64,000 nucleotides of DNA from Mycobacterium kansasii ATCC 12478 (GTDB taxonomy: Bacteria > Actinomycetota > Actinomycetes > Mycobacteriales > Mycobacteriaceae). The position numbers and the translations under genes were made by a program. Of this stretch, positions 54,866 to 63,604 are shown piece after piece (positions within the stretch are counted from its first letter, which is position 1; every line of letters starts with the position of its first letter). The notes below the pieces were generated by a model that saw only the letters and a program-made list of their open reading frames with translations, made no database searches and was not told the DNA's origin. The stretch spans positions 4,774,001 to 4,838,000 of the forward strand of contig NC_022663.1 of assembly GCF_000157895.3 (NCBI RefSeq). The letters are read 5' to 3'.

Positions 54866-56625
54866 TGCCTACAGCCAACCGCCCCGTGGCCGACAACCGC
54901 AGTATGCTCAGCCTGCTTCGCGCCCATTGGCTTTCGATGGCGGCCAGCGTGCTCGTCCTGGTAGTCTCCACCGCGCTCATCTTTCTGCAGCCGCTGCTGG
55001 CCGGCCGGCTCGTCGACCGCGCAGCGGCCGGCTCACCGGTCCTCGGCTTGGCCGGCGCGCTGGTGATCATGCTTGCCGGACAGCTGCTGCTCGAGGCGTT
55101 GGCGCATTTTCAGCTGGACCGGACCGGCGAGAAGATCGTGTTGGGGTTGCGTGCCGTGTTCACCAATCATGTTGTGCGCCTGCCCATCGGACTACTGGAC
55201 CGGGGTCGTAGCGGAGACCTGCTGGCCCGCGGAACAAGTGACGCGGGTCTGTTGCGTGACATGCCACGAGCCATCGGCGACATCGTATTCGGGACGCTGA
55301 CCTTGCTCGGCGCGAGTATCTTCATGCTCTCCATTGATGCGGTCACCGTCGGTGTCGTGACAGCTGTGATGGCGGTGGCATTCACCGCCGGCAACCCCTT
55401 CCTGTCCCGGATCCAACGCGCCTCATTGAATCGTCAAGTCGCGCTGGGTGATTACACTGCCGGATTGGACCGGACCCTGACCGCCGCGCGGACCGTAAAG
55501 CTGTTCGGGGCCGAAGATCGCGAAGCCGACTCCATCAACGGCGGCGCACGCGCCGCCTATGGGTCTGGCGTCCGCATCGCGTCATCCACCGCCATCAACG
55601 TTCTGCTTATCCGGTTGGGCGTCACCGGCGCATTTCTGGCGATCATGATCATTGACGGGCGCCGTGTCGCCGACGGCGGCTTATCTGTCGGCCAATTCGT
55701 CAGCATGTTCGCCTTCGCCATGTACGCCGTTTTCCCGATCACCGCCGGCTTTACCGCGCTCGCTAATCTGCGTACCGCGGCAGGCGCCTATCAACACCTG
55801 ATGGAGATCCTGCGGGACATACCCGAAGGTGGCCCGTCACCGATCGGCGTTTCGGACCGTGTGGAGACACCCTTCGTTGCCGGCACTGCGCAGAGCGCCC
55901 CGCCGCTGGTCGAATTCGATCACGTGTCGTTCTCCTACGGCCCGCATCTCGTGCTCGACGACGTCTCCTTCACACTCGACCGAGATCAGATCAGCGCGCT
56001 GATCGGTCCGTCGGGCGCCGGAAAGTCGACCATTCTGGCTCTGTTGTGCCGCTTCCACGACCCGAGCACCGGGACGGTGCGGTGGCAAGGCCACGACGTC
56101 CGCAGCGTTCCGCTCACGGATCTTCGCAGCCGACTCGGACTTCTGGAACAAGACGCACCAGTCCTGCACGGCACCGTCCGCGACAACCTGCTCATCGCCG
56201 ATCCCGATGCCGGTGACGCCGACTTGTGGCGCGTCCTCGAGCAAGCCAACATTGCCGGCGAAATCTCCTGTCTCCCTGGCCAACTCGATGCTCCCGTACT
56301 CGAACGCGGCCGCGGCCTGTCCGGCGGGCAACGCCAGCGGCTGGCTCTGGCTCGGGCATTGCTGTCGCGATCACAGCTCATCCTCATGGACGAACCAACT
56401 GCCCACCTCGACCGCGCCAACGAGTACGACGTCATGACCAACCTGCTGCGAGCGCGCGACCAGCGCAGCGTCCTCGTAGTTGCCCACAGGCTCTCCACCG
56501 TCACCAACGCCGACCAAATCCTGGTTCTTCAGAACGGTCGGATTCAAGCCACCGGTACCCACAGCGAACTGTTACGCATGCCGGTTTACCGCGACCTCAT
56601 CGAGCACGAACTGGTCTCCCGCTAG
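54865..56625 (+). CDS. ABC exporter (fused transmembrane and ATPase domains)
   Basis: 586 residues from ATG 54865, overlapping the NRPS stop (TGATG). The N-terminal transmembrane domain has about six helices (MAASVLVLVVSTALIFLQPL, LAGALVIMLAGQLLLEAL, IFMLSIDAVTVGVVTAVMAV, AFAMYAVFPITAGF). The C-terminal ATPase has Walker A LIGPSGAGKST, signature GLSGGQRQRLALARAL, Walker B LILMDEPTAHLD and the switch His in VVAHRLST. Half-transporter exporters of this type act as dimers. Translational coupling to the NRPS makes export of its peptide product, or of a lipid-linked intermediate, the most likely role. Confidence 0.92.
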   Translation: MPTANRPVADNRSMLSLLRAHWLSMAASVLVLVVSTALIFLQPLLAGRLVDRAAAGSPVLGLAGALVIMLAGQLLLEALAHFQLDRTGEKIVLGLRAVFTNHVVRLPIGLLDRGRSGDLLARGTSDAGLLRDMPRAIGDIVFGTLTLLGASIFMLSIDAVTVGVVTAVMAVAFTAGNPFLSRIQRASLNRQVALGDYTAGLDRTLTAARTVKLFGAEDREADSINGGARAAYGSGVRIASSTAINVLLIRLGVTGAFLAIMIIDGRRVADGGLSVGQFVSMFAFAMYAVFPITAGFTALANLRTAAGAYQHLMEILRDIPEGGPSPIGVSDRVETPFVAGTAQSAPPLVEFDHVSFSYGPHLVLDDVSFTLDRDQISALIGPSGAGKSTILALLCRFHDPSTGTVRWQGHDVRSVPLTDLRSRLGLLEQDAPVLHGTVRDNLLIADPDAGDADLWRVLEQANIAGEISCLPGQLDAPVLERGRGLSGGQRQRLALARALLSRSQLILMDEPTAHLDRANEYDVMTNLLRARDQRSVLVVAHRLSTVTNADQILVLQNGRIQATGTHSELLRMPVYRDLIEHELVSR

Positions 56626-56626
56626 C

Positions 56627-58885
56627 GTGCTGCACCGAATAGCTCGACTTGCCATCGCCGCCCCGGGCCGGGTCGTTGCCGTGGCGGTGTTGGTCATGAT
56701 CGCTACCGCGATCTTCGGCGTCCCGGCGATCAAGAAGCTGTCGGCCGGCGGCGGACTCGATCCGGGCGCCGAATCGTCGCATGTCGCCGCGCTACTCGCG
56801 CAGAAGTTCGGTCAAGGCGATATGGGCATGCTGATCACGGTGACCGCCGACGGCGGGGCGCAAGGACCGCAAGCCAGCGCGGTCGGTACCGATCTCGTTG
56901 AGCGGCTGAAGAATTCGTCGGATGTCCGGGGGGTGCGATCGGCATGGACCGAATCGCCCGCCGCGGCGCGCTCGCTGATCAGCAAGGACGGCAAAACCGG
57001 ACTGATCGTCGTCGCCATCTCCGGTGGTGAGACCAATGCCCAGAAAACCGCCAAGCAGCTCTCCGAAGAACTCGTGCACGACCGCGACGGCGTCCGGGTG
57101 CGGGCCGGTGGCGAAGCCACCGTCTACTGGCAGGTGAATACCCAGACCCAGAACGACCTGTTGCTCATGGAGTCGGTGGCGCTGCCGCTGAGTTTTCTGG
57201 TGCTCGTCTGGGTGTTCGGCGGTGTGTTCGCGGCCGCGCTGCCGGTGGCCGTCGGCGGATTTGCGATCCTCGGTTCCCTGGCGTCGCTGCGCGCGATCTC
57301 GCTGTTCACCAACGTGTCGATCTTCGCGCTGAACCTGACCGTCGCGATGGGCATGGCACTGGCCATCGACTACACGTTGCTGATCCTCAGCAGGTTCCGG
57401 GACGAATTGGCGGAGCGACAGACTCGTGACGCGGCGCTGATTCGCGCGATGACCACGGCGGGCCGAACGGTGGTGTTCTCGGCGATGACGGTCGCGCTGT
57501 CGATGGCGACCCTGGTGCTGTTCCCCCAGTACTTCCTGAAATCGTTCGGCTACGCGGGGGTTGCCGTGGTCGCGTTTGCGGCGGCGGCGGCGATCGTCGT
57601 GACGCCGGCAGCGATCGTGCTGCTGGATGGCCGCCTCGATTCGTTGGACGTGCGCCCGTTGCTGCGCCGGATCCTCTGGGGGGTGCCGCGGCAACCGGCA
57701 TCGTTTCAGCAATGGTCGTGGTACCGATGGACGAAATCCGTGATGCGGCACGCGGTGCCGATCGGTATCGCCATCACCGCACTGCTGCTGCTACTCGGCT
57801 CACCATTTCACCGGGCGCGGTGGGGCTTTGCCGACGACAGGATCCTGCCCGCCTCGGCTTCGGCCCGCCAGGTCGGCGACCAGCTACGCAACGACTTTGC
57901 GGGCAGCGGGATTCCCGATATCAGCGTCGTGCTTCCGGAGGCGACTGGTGTGAGTCCGGCCGACCTGGATGCTTACGCCGCCGCGCTGTCGCGGGTGCCA
58001 GACGTGTCCTCGGTGACATCGCCGGGCGGCACGTTCGTCCATGGCATACTGGCCGGGTCGCCCGCAGCGCCCAGCGGAATCAAGGACCGCAGTGCCTTCG
58101 TGACGGTCGGCAGTACCGCGCCGCTGTACTCGGCCGCCTCGGCGGTTCAGCTTGACCGGCTGCACGCGGTTCCGACGCCGGCGGGCAGGCTGGTGCAGCT
58201 GGGCGGTGTGGCACAAAGCAATCGCGACAGCGTGCACGCCATAGCGACCCGGCTGCCGATGGTTCTCACGTTCATCGTGTTGATCACCGTGGTACTGGTG
58301 TTCCTGCTGACCGGTAGCGCGGTGTTGCCCGTCAAGGCGGTGCTGATGAACATGCTGTCGTTGACCGCGGCGTTCGGGGCGCTGGTGTGGGTGTTTCAGG
58401 AGGGGCACCTTGGCGGACTGGGTACGACGGCGACCGGCACGATCGGGGTGCAGCTTCCGGTGCTGTTGTTCTGCATCGCTTTTGGCCTTTCGATGGATTA
58501 CGAGGTGTTCCTGATCTCGCGGATCCGGGAGTATTGGCTGGCGTCGGACCACGGCCCCGGCGCTAACGATGAGAGCGTCGCGCTCGGCGTGGCTCACACC
58601 GGGCGGGTGATCACGGCTGCGGCGCTGATCATGGTGATCGCCTTCGCGGCATTGATGGCGGCGCAGGTGTCCTTCATGCGGTTGTTCGGGTTCGGACTGA
58701 CCGCGGCGGTGCTCGTCGACGCCACGCTGGTGCGGATGCTGTTGGTACCGGCATTCATGCAGGTGCTCGGCCGGCTCAATTGGTGGGCGCCCGAACCGTT
58801 GGCCCGCGTGCATGCCCGGTTCGGGCTCAGCGAGCGCGCCGGCCACCAGCCTGGCGCCGAAAAACCCACCGGCACAGTGCATTAG
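56627..58885 (+). CDS. MmpL-family (RND) lipid transporter
   Basis: 752 residues from GTG 56627, one base after the ABC stop. Two MMPL repeats, each with an extracytoplasmic loop between the first helix and a helix bundle. Typical segments are MALAIDYTLLILSRFRDEL and FGLSMDYEVFLISRIREYW, the Asp-Tyr pairs thought to relay protons. MmpL proteins use proton flow to move cell-wall lipids and lipopeptides to the periplasm. The longer frame to 56480 runs inside the ABC gene and is rejected. The length is typical of the shorter MmpL group (MmpL11/13-like). It probably works with the ABC exporter and NRPS. Confidence 0.92.
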   Translation: MLHRIARLAIAAPGRVVAVAVLVMIATAIFGVPAIKKLSAGGGLDPGAESSHVAALLAQKFGQGDMGMLITVTADGGAQGPQASAVGTDLVERLKNSSDVRGVRSAWTESPAAARSLISKDGKTGLIVVAISGGETNAQKTAKQLSEELVHDRDGVRVRAGGEATVYWQVNTQTQNDLLLMESVALPLSFLVLVWVFGGVFAAALPVAVGGFAILGSLASLRAISLFTNVSIFALNLTVAMGMALAIDYTLLILSRFRDELAERQTRDAALIRAMTTAGRTVVFSAMTVALSMATLVLFPQYFLKSFGYAGVAVVAFAAAAAIVVTPAAIVLLDGRLDSLDVRPLLRRILWGVPRQPASFQQWSWYRWTKSVMRHAVPIGIAITALLLLLGSPFHRARWGFADDRILPASASARQVGDQLRNDFAGSGIPDISVVLPEATGVSPADLDAYAAALSRVPDVSSVTSPGGTFVHGILAGSPAAPSGIKDRSAFVTVGSTAPLYSAASAVQLDRLHAVPTPAGRLVQLGGVAQSNRDSVHAIATRLPMVLTFIVLITVVLVFLLTGSAVLPVKAVLMNMLSLTAAFGALVWVFQEGHLGGLGTTATGTIGVQLPVLLFCIAFGLSMDYEVFLISRIREYWLASDHGPGANDESVALGVAHTGRVITAAALIMVIAFAALMAAQVSFMRLFGFGLTAAVLVDATLVRMLLVPAFMQVLGRLNWWAPEPLARVHARFGLSERAGHQPGAEKPTGTVH

Positions 58886-58973
58886 CCTGGCCTGGCGGGA
58901 CGGGACTACACCAGCGGTGCCAGCCGGGCACCTGGCACGGCATCGGGACATCCGCGCCCCAACCGGCACGACC

Positions 58974-60389
58974 TCAGGGAATGGCCGCCGGCGGGTAAGG
59001 CAGGTCGGTGCTGGAATCCGGGTCGATGTGTACCGGTCTGCCAAGGTAGGGGAAGGCCCGTTGCGAGCAGGCGGGTCGATCGCAGATCTTGCATCCGGCA
59101 CCGATCGGCACGGTCGCCTCCGGGTCGGCGAGGTCGATTCCGACGGAGTAGACCAGCTTTTCGGCGTGGCTCACGTCGCAGCCGAGCCCTATCGCGAAGC
59201 TCTTTGCCGGACCGAGGTAGCGGCTGGGCTCTGCGGTCGTGGTCCTGGCGATCCAGAAGTAGCTGCGCCGGTCGGGCATCTGGGCTACCTGGGTCAGAAA
59301 CTGGCCTGGCCGGGCAAAGGCATGGTGCACCACCCACAGCGGGCAGTTGCCGCCGACGCGAGAGAAGTGAAATGCCGTGGCGGACTGGCGTTTTGAGATG
59401 TTTCCTGCGCTGTCGGTGCGGACGAAGATGAACGGGATTCCGCGCACACCCGGGCGTTGCAGGGTGGACAGCCGGTGACAGATGGTTTCGAATCCCACCT
59501 CGAACCGCCGCGCCAGCTGGTCGATGTCGTAGCGCACGCTCTGGGCGGCGTCCAGGAAAAGTACGTAGGGCAACAGCAATGCGCCGGCGAAGTAGTTGGC
59601 CAGCCCGATGCGGGCCACCCCGCGCGCGTCGTCGCTGAGCTGGTCGTCGCCGGCGATGATGCCGGCGATCTCGTCGGCCTGGGTGAGTAGTGCGACCTGA
59701 GTAGCCAGCTGAAAAGCTCGCTGGCCTGGATGCAGCCACCGGGCCAGGTACAACGTCTTCGACTCGGCGTGAAACACCCGCTTGCCGTTGCGAGGTAACG
59801 CCTCGCCGTCGTCGATGACGACCCTGACGCCGAGTTTGTCGGTAAGCAGCTGTGCCAGCTGCACGTCGAGTCCGCCGATCCGCAGCCGGTTGCGGGTGAA
59901 CAGGTCCTCGGCCGCGGTGTCGAGTTCCCCGATGTAGTTCTTGCGGTCGTAGAAGAAATCCCGAACCTCTTCGAACGGCATCGGCTGGGCGGGCACCGCC
60001 GGTACGTCGGCAGTGGCGCGACTGTGCAGTGCTTCGAGTTCGGCGGTGGCGTCGTGGAGCCGCCGATGCAGGTTGACCAGCGTCTGGCCCACCGCCGGCA
60101 TGCGTGCCACCAGCTCCTCGATTTGCGCCGCCGTGGCGGGCCCCTCGGCAAGGACCTCTCGTAGGTCCGAGACCAGGCGCGCATCGGTGTCCGGAGCGAA
60201 ATAGCGCGTCGGCAAGCCGAAACGTTCGGTGAGCGCGAGCAACACCGGTACCGTGATCGGCCGCTGGTCGTTTTCGAGCTGGTTGACGTAACTGGTCGAC
60301 AAGTCCAATGCGCGCGCCAGCGCCATTTGGGTCAGCCCCTGCTCCTCGCGTAACCGGCGTAGCCGCGCACCGGCGAACGTCTTCGCCAC
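58974..60389 (-). CDS. prpR: PrpR-type transcriptional regulator of propionate metabolism
   Basis: 471 residues. N-terminal HTH: KTFAGARLRRLREEQGLTQM then ALARALDLSTSYVNQLENDQ. The middle domain holds FFYDRKNYIGELDTAAEDLF. The C-terminal domain has CDVSHAEKLVYSVGIDL and the Cys cluster GAGCKICDRPACSQRAFPYL, which fits the Fe-S and acyl-CoA-sensing region of PrpR/RamB. GTG 60389 is preferred because TACGAT (a TANNNT -10) ends seven bases before it, giving a leaderless start. An upstream ATG (60452) would add 21 residues, but that frame crosses the candidate operators at 60414-60431. It is divergent from prpD, which it should activate. Confidence 0.9.
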   Translation of the reverse strand: MAKTFAGARLRRLREEQGLTQMALARALDLSTSYVNQLENDQRPITVPVLLALTERFGLPTRYFAPDTDARLVSDLREVLAEGPATAAQIEELVARMPAVGQTLVNLHRRLHDATAELEALHSRATADVPAVPAQPMPFEEVRDFFYDRKNYIGELDTAAEDLFTRNRLRIGGLDVQLAQLLTDKLGVRVVIDDGEALPRNGKRVFHAESKTLYLARWLHPGQRAFQLATQVALLTQADEIAGIIAGDDQLSDDARGVARIGLANYFAGALLLPYVLFLDAAQSVRYDIDQLARRFEVGFETICHRLSTLQRPGVRGIPFIFVRTDSAGNISKRQSATAFHFSRVGGNCPLWVVHHAFARPGQFLTQVAQMPDRRSYFWIARTTTAEPSRYLGPAKSFAIGLGCDVSHAEKLVYSVGIDLADPEATVPIGAGCKICDRPACSQRAFPYLGRPVHIDPDSSTDLPYPPAAIP

Positions 60390-60396
60390 GGGTGAG

Positions 60397-60402
60397 ATCG
60401 TA
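60397..60402 (-). promoter_or_regulatory. prpR: Candidate -10 for leaderless prpR
   Basis: TACGAT on the minus strand, seven bases before GTG 60389. Confidence 0.45.
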
Positions 60403-60413
60403 CCCGCCTCGAC

Positions 60414-60431
60414 TTTCGCAAGGTTCGCAAA
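60414..60431. promoter_or_regulatory. Candidate PrpR operator, tandem TTCGCAA
   Basis: TTTCGCAA at 60414-60421 and TTCGCAAA at 60424-60431, ten bases apart, resemble the TTTGCAAA-type sites of the PrpR/RamB family. They lie about 80-95 bases upstream of the prpD start, a position suited to activation, and about 25-40 bases before the prpR start. Confidence 0.45.
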
Positions 60432-60495
60432 ATTCGATGAATGAGGATACATAATTACGCTCTTACAGGGCATTTACTCCACTTCAATCGTTGCG

Positions 60496-60501
60496 TACTG
60501 T
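60496..60501 (+). promoter_or_regulatory. prpD: Candidate -10 for leaderless prpD
   Basis: TACTGT (TANNNT) ends seven bases before ATG 60509. No ribosome site precedes the ATG, so the mRNA probably starts at the A of the start codon. Confidence 0.5.
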
Positions 60502-60508
60502 GCGGCTT

Positions 60509-62005
60509 ATGCGTATCCACGATGTTCGGACCCGGCGTAGCGCCGACGACTTTCCGCGCACCGAACACCTGGCGTGGAAGATCGCCGAGGTTGCAGCCGA
60601 CCCGGTGGCCGTGCCCGCCGAAACCGAGGCCATGGTGATCAACCGCATCATCGACAACGCTGCCGTGGCTGCGGCCGCGGTGCTTCGTCGTCCCGTCGCC
60701 GTCGCACGCGCGCAGGCGCTCGCCCATCCGCGCTCCGCCCGAGGTGGCAAGGTCTTCGGTGTCGAGGGCGACTATTCGCCGGAATGGGCGGCCTGGGCCA
60801 ACGGGGTCGCGGTGCGCGAATTGGATTTCCACGACACGTTTCTGGCCGCCGACTACTCCCACCCCGGTGACAACATTCCGCCGTTGGTCGCCGTGGCACA
60901 GCACCTGGGCCTCGGCGGCGCGGACCTGATCCGCGGCATCGCGACCGGCTACGAGATCCAGATGAATCTGGTACGCGGAATCTGCCTGCACGAGCACAAG
61001 ATTGACCACGTCGCGCACCTGGGGCCCGCGGTAGCCGCGGGCCTGGGTACCATGCTTCGTCTCGACACCGAGATCAGCTACGCCGCCATCGGTCAGGCGT
61101 TGCATGTGACCACCTCCACCCGCCAGTCGCGAAAGGGCGCGATCTCGAGCTGGAAGGCGTTCGCTCCGGCGTGGGCCGGTAAGGCCGCCATCGAGGCCGT
61201 CGACCGGGCCATGCGCGGGGAAGGCTCACCGGCACCGATCTGGGAAGGCGAGGACGGGGTGATCGCGCGGCTGCTTTCCGGACCCGAACACACCTATCGC
61301 GTGCCGCTACCCGAGCCCGGCGAGCCCAAGCGCGCCATCCTGGACAGCTACACCAAGGAGCATTCGGCGGAATACCAGAGCCAGGCCCTGATCGACCTCG
61401 CCCTCCGGTTGCGCCAGCGCATCGCAGATCTGGACCAGGTCGCCGCGATCGTGCTGCACACGAGTCACCACACGCACGTCGTGATCGGCACCGGTTCCAA
61501 CGACCCGCAGAAGTTCGACCCGGACGCCTCGCGCGAAACATTGGACCACTCCGCAATGTATGTCTTCGCGGTCGCCTTGCAGGACGGCAGCTGGCATCAC
61601 GAGCGGTCCTACGCCCCAGAACGGTCGCACCGGCCCGACACCGTCGCGCTCTGGCACAAGATCCGCACGGTCGAAGACCCCGGTTGGACCCGGCGCTACC
61701 ACGCGGCCGATCCGCCGGACCAAGCGTTCGGCGCCCGCGCGGAGGTCACCCTCAACAGCGGTGAGGTGATCGTCGACGAGCTGGCCGTTGCCGATGCTCA
61801 CCCGTTGGGCGCCAAGCCGTTTGCACGCCCGCAGTACGTGGCCAAGTTCACCGGGCTGGCCGGCGGCGTGATCGACGACGCCGAGCAGCGGCGGTTCCTG
61901 TCGGCGGTGCACGGCCTACCGGAGCTACAGCCGGGCCGTCTCGGCGTGCTCAACCCGACAGCGAATCTGGACCAGGCACCGGCGATCCCGCCCGGGATTT
62001 TCTGA
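60509..62005 (+). CDS. prpD: 2-methylcitrate dehydratase
   Basis: 498 residues of the MmgE/PrpD fold. It carries out dehydration of 2-methylcitrate in the methylcitrate cycle, which clears propionyl-CoA from cholesterol and odd-chain fatty acids. Family segments include MVINRIIDNAAVAAAAVLRR, DYSPEWAAWANGVAVRELDF, HDTFLAADYSHPGDNIPPLV, and SRKGAISSWKAFAPAWAGKA. The start at 60509 is set by the leaderless promoter and family length. prpC follows after about 130 bases, so both are likely in one transcript under PrpR. Confidence 0.95.
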   Translation: MRIHDVRTRRSADDFPRTEHLAWKIAEVAADPVAVPAETEAMVINRIIDNAAVAAAAVLRRPVAVARAQALAHPRSARGGKVFGVEGDYSPEWAAWANGVAVRELDFHDTFLAADYSHPGDNIPPLVAVAQHLGLGGADLIRGIATGYEIQMNLVRGICLHEHKIDHVAHLGPAVAAGLGTMLRLDTEISYAAIGQALHVTTSTRQSRKGAISSWKAFAPAWAGKAAIEAVDRAMRGEGSPAPIWEGEDGVIARLLSGPEHTYRVPLPEPGEPKRAILDSYTKEHSAEYQSQALIDLALRLRQRIADLDQVAAIVLHTSHHTHVVIGTGSNDPQKFDPDASRETLDHSAMYVFAVALQDGSWHHERSYAPERSHRPDTVALWHKIRTVEDPGWTRRYHAADPPDQAFGARAEVTLNSGEVIVDELAVADAHPLGAKPFARPQYVAKFTGLAGGVIDDAEQRRFLSAVHGLPELQPGRLGVLNPTANLDQAPAIPPGIF

Positions 62006-62034
62006 CCAACCGGTAGCTCGGGCAACGTGTCCGT

Positions 62035-62049
62035 GGCCGCTACGCGGCC
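62035..62049 (+). other. Small hairpin between prpD and prpC
   Basis: GGCCGC-TAC-GCGGCC, a perfect six-base stem with a three-base loop and no T-tract. It may stabilise the upstream mRNA end or reduce readthrough into prpC. Confidence 0.3.
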
Positions 62050-62134
62050 CGCCGAGTGCCGTTGCCTGCATTAGTGCTTCGCGCCGCAGCCATCCCGCCA
62101 CTACCACAACGGACGACCGGAAAGGAGTCACCCG

Positions 62135-63271
62135 ATGAGCGCCATCGAAGACAAGCCCCGCATCTTCAAGGGTCTGGCCGGGGTGGTCGTCGACACCACG
62201 TCGATCTCCGAGGTGGTGCCGGAGACCAATTCGCTGACCTACCGCGGTTACCCGGTTCAGGACCTCGCCGCGCACTGCAGCTTTGAGCAGGTCGCTTACC
62301 TGCTGTGGCACGGTGAATTGCCCACCGGTCGGCAGCTGACGGAATTCACCCAACAGGAACGCGCTGCCCGCGGGCTCGACCGATCCATGCTGTCGCAGTT
62401 GGCGAAACTGCCCGGTACCTGCCACCCGATGGACGTGGTACGCACCTCGATCAGCTGCCTGGGAGCCGACGACATCGAGGAGGACGACAGCAGCGGGCGG
62501 GCGAACTACGCCAAGGCACTGCGCATGTTCGCGGTTCTGCCCACGATCGTCGCCGCCGACATGCGCCGCCGGCGTGGTTTGCCGCCCATCGCCCCGGACA
62601 GCAAGGCGAACTACGTGCAGAACTTCCTGCACATGTGCTTCGGCGACGTACCCGAGCAAGTGGTCGTGGACGCCTTCGAGCGGTCGATGGTCCTCTACGC
62701 CGAACACGGCTTCAACGCCTCCACCTTCGCAGCGCGGGTGGTCACCTCCACTGGCTCCGACATCTACAGTGCGGTCACGGCGGCCGCCGGTGCGCTCAAG
62801 GGTCCGCTGCACGGTGGCGCCAACGAGGCGGTGATGCGTGACATGCTTGAAATAGGCTCTGTCACAAGGGCATCCAGATGGTTGACCGACAAACTGGCCC
62901 GCAACCAGAAGGTCATGGGATTCGGTCACCGGGTGTACAAGAACGGTGACTCACGGGTGCCGGCCATGAAGCAGGCCCTGATGCGGGTGGCCGCGGCCCG
63001 AGATGGTCAGCGATGGCTCGACATCTACCACGTCCTGGAGCGGGACATGTTGGCCGCGACTGGGATCAAGCCGAATCTGGACTTTCCCACCGGTCCCGCA
63101 TATCACCTGATGGGCTTCGATATCGGTTGCTTCACCCCGATTTTCGTGATGAGCCGGATCACCGGATGGACCGCCCACGTCATGGAGCAGACCACCTCCA
63201 ACGCGTTGATCCGGCCGCTGAGCGCATACGTCGGGCCGCCGCAACGCCCGCTCACGACGACGGTCGGGTAG
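62135..63271 (+). CDS. prpC: 2-methylcitrate synthase
   Basis: 378 residues of the citrate-synthase family. It condenses propionyl-CoA with oxaloacetate. Active-site segments are His in LKGPLHGGANEAVM, His in VMGFGHRVYKNGDSR and Asp in GIKPNLDFPTGPAYHLMGF. The N-terminus has the methylcitrate-type lead FKGLAGVVVDTTSISEVVPE. ATG 62135 follows a good AAAGGAG site. In M. tuberculosis the equivalent neighbours are prpR-prpD-prpC in the same orientation. Confidence 0.95.
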   Translation: MSAIEDKPRIFKGLAGVVVDTTSISEVVPETNSLTYRGYPVQDLAAHCSFEQVAYLLWHGELPTGRQLTEFTQQERAARGLDRSMLSQLAKLPGTCHPMDVVRTSISCLGADDIEEDDSSGRANYAKALRMFAVLPTIVAADMRRRRGLPPIAPDSKANYVQNFLHMCFGDVPEQVVVDAFERSMVLYAEHGFNASTFAARVVTSTGSDIYSAVTAAAGALKGPLHGGANEAVMRDMLEIGSVTRASRWLTDKLARNQKVMGFGHRVYKNGDSRVPAMKQALMRVAAARDGQRWLDIYHVLERDMLAATGIKPNLDFPTGPAYHLMGFDIGCFTPIFVMSRITGWTAHVMEQTTSNALIRPLSAYVGPPQRPLTTTVG

Positions 63272-63604
63272 CAGGCGCATGCGGCGGGCCCGGAAGCCAC
63301 ACCGACCGGGTCCTCACCTGATCACTCAACTCGGTGCGGTTACCGCCGCCGTGGGTGTAGTGTCCATGGTGAGGTTTTCTTTCGTAGCCAGCTCTGATCT
63401 CGGGGTTCGCCACCGCATCGCAACCAAGAGTCTGTGACTGGTTTCGTTTGTCGATCCCCACACGTGTGTGCCGGGTCAGGCCGAAGTGAAGGGGTCGTCG
63501 ATGGATCATCGCGAGTTGCGTGCGGGTCGACTGGTGGCGGTTTCGATGTCGCTGGGCCACGGCCGCACAACGCGGGTGGTTTCCGTCGGGGCACTGTCAA
63601 CGCC
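63272..63604. other. Intergenic region after prpC
   Basis: About 330 bases. The only suggestive item is a 35-codon frame at 63501-63608 (MDHRELRAGRLVAVSMSLGH start) whose TGA overlaps the next ATG. It could be a leader peptide but has no family. No terminator stem is evident. Confidence 0.3.
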
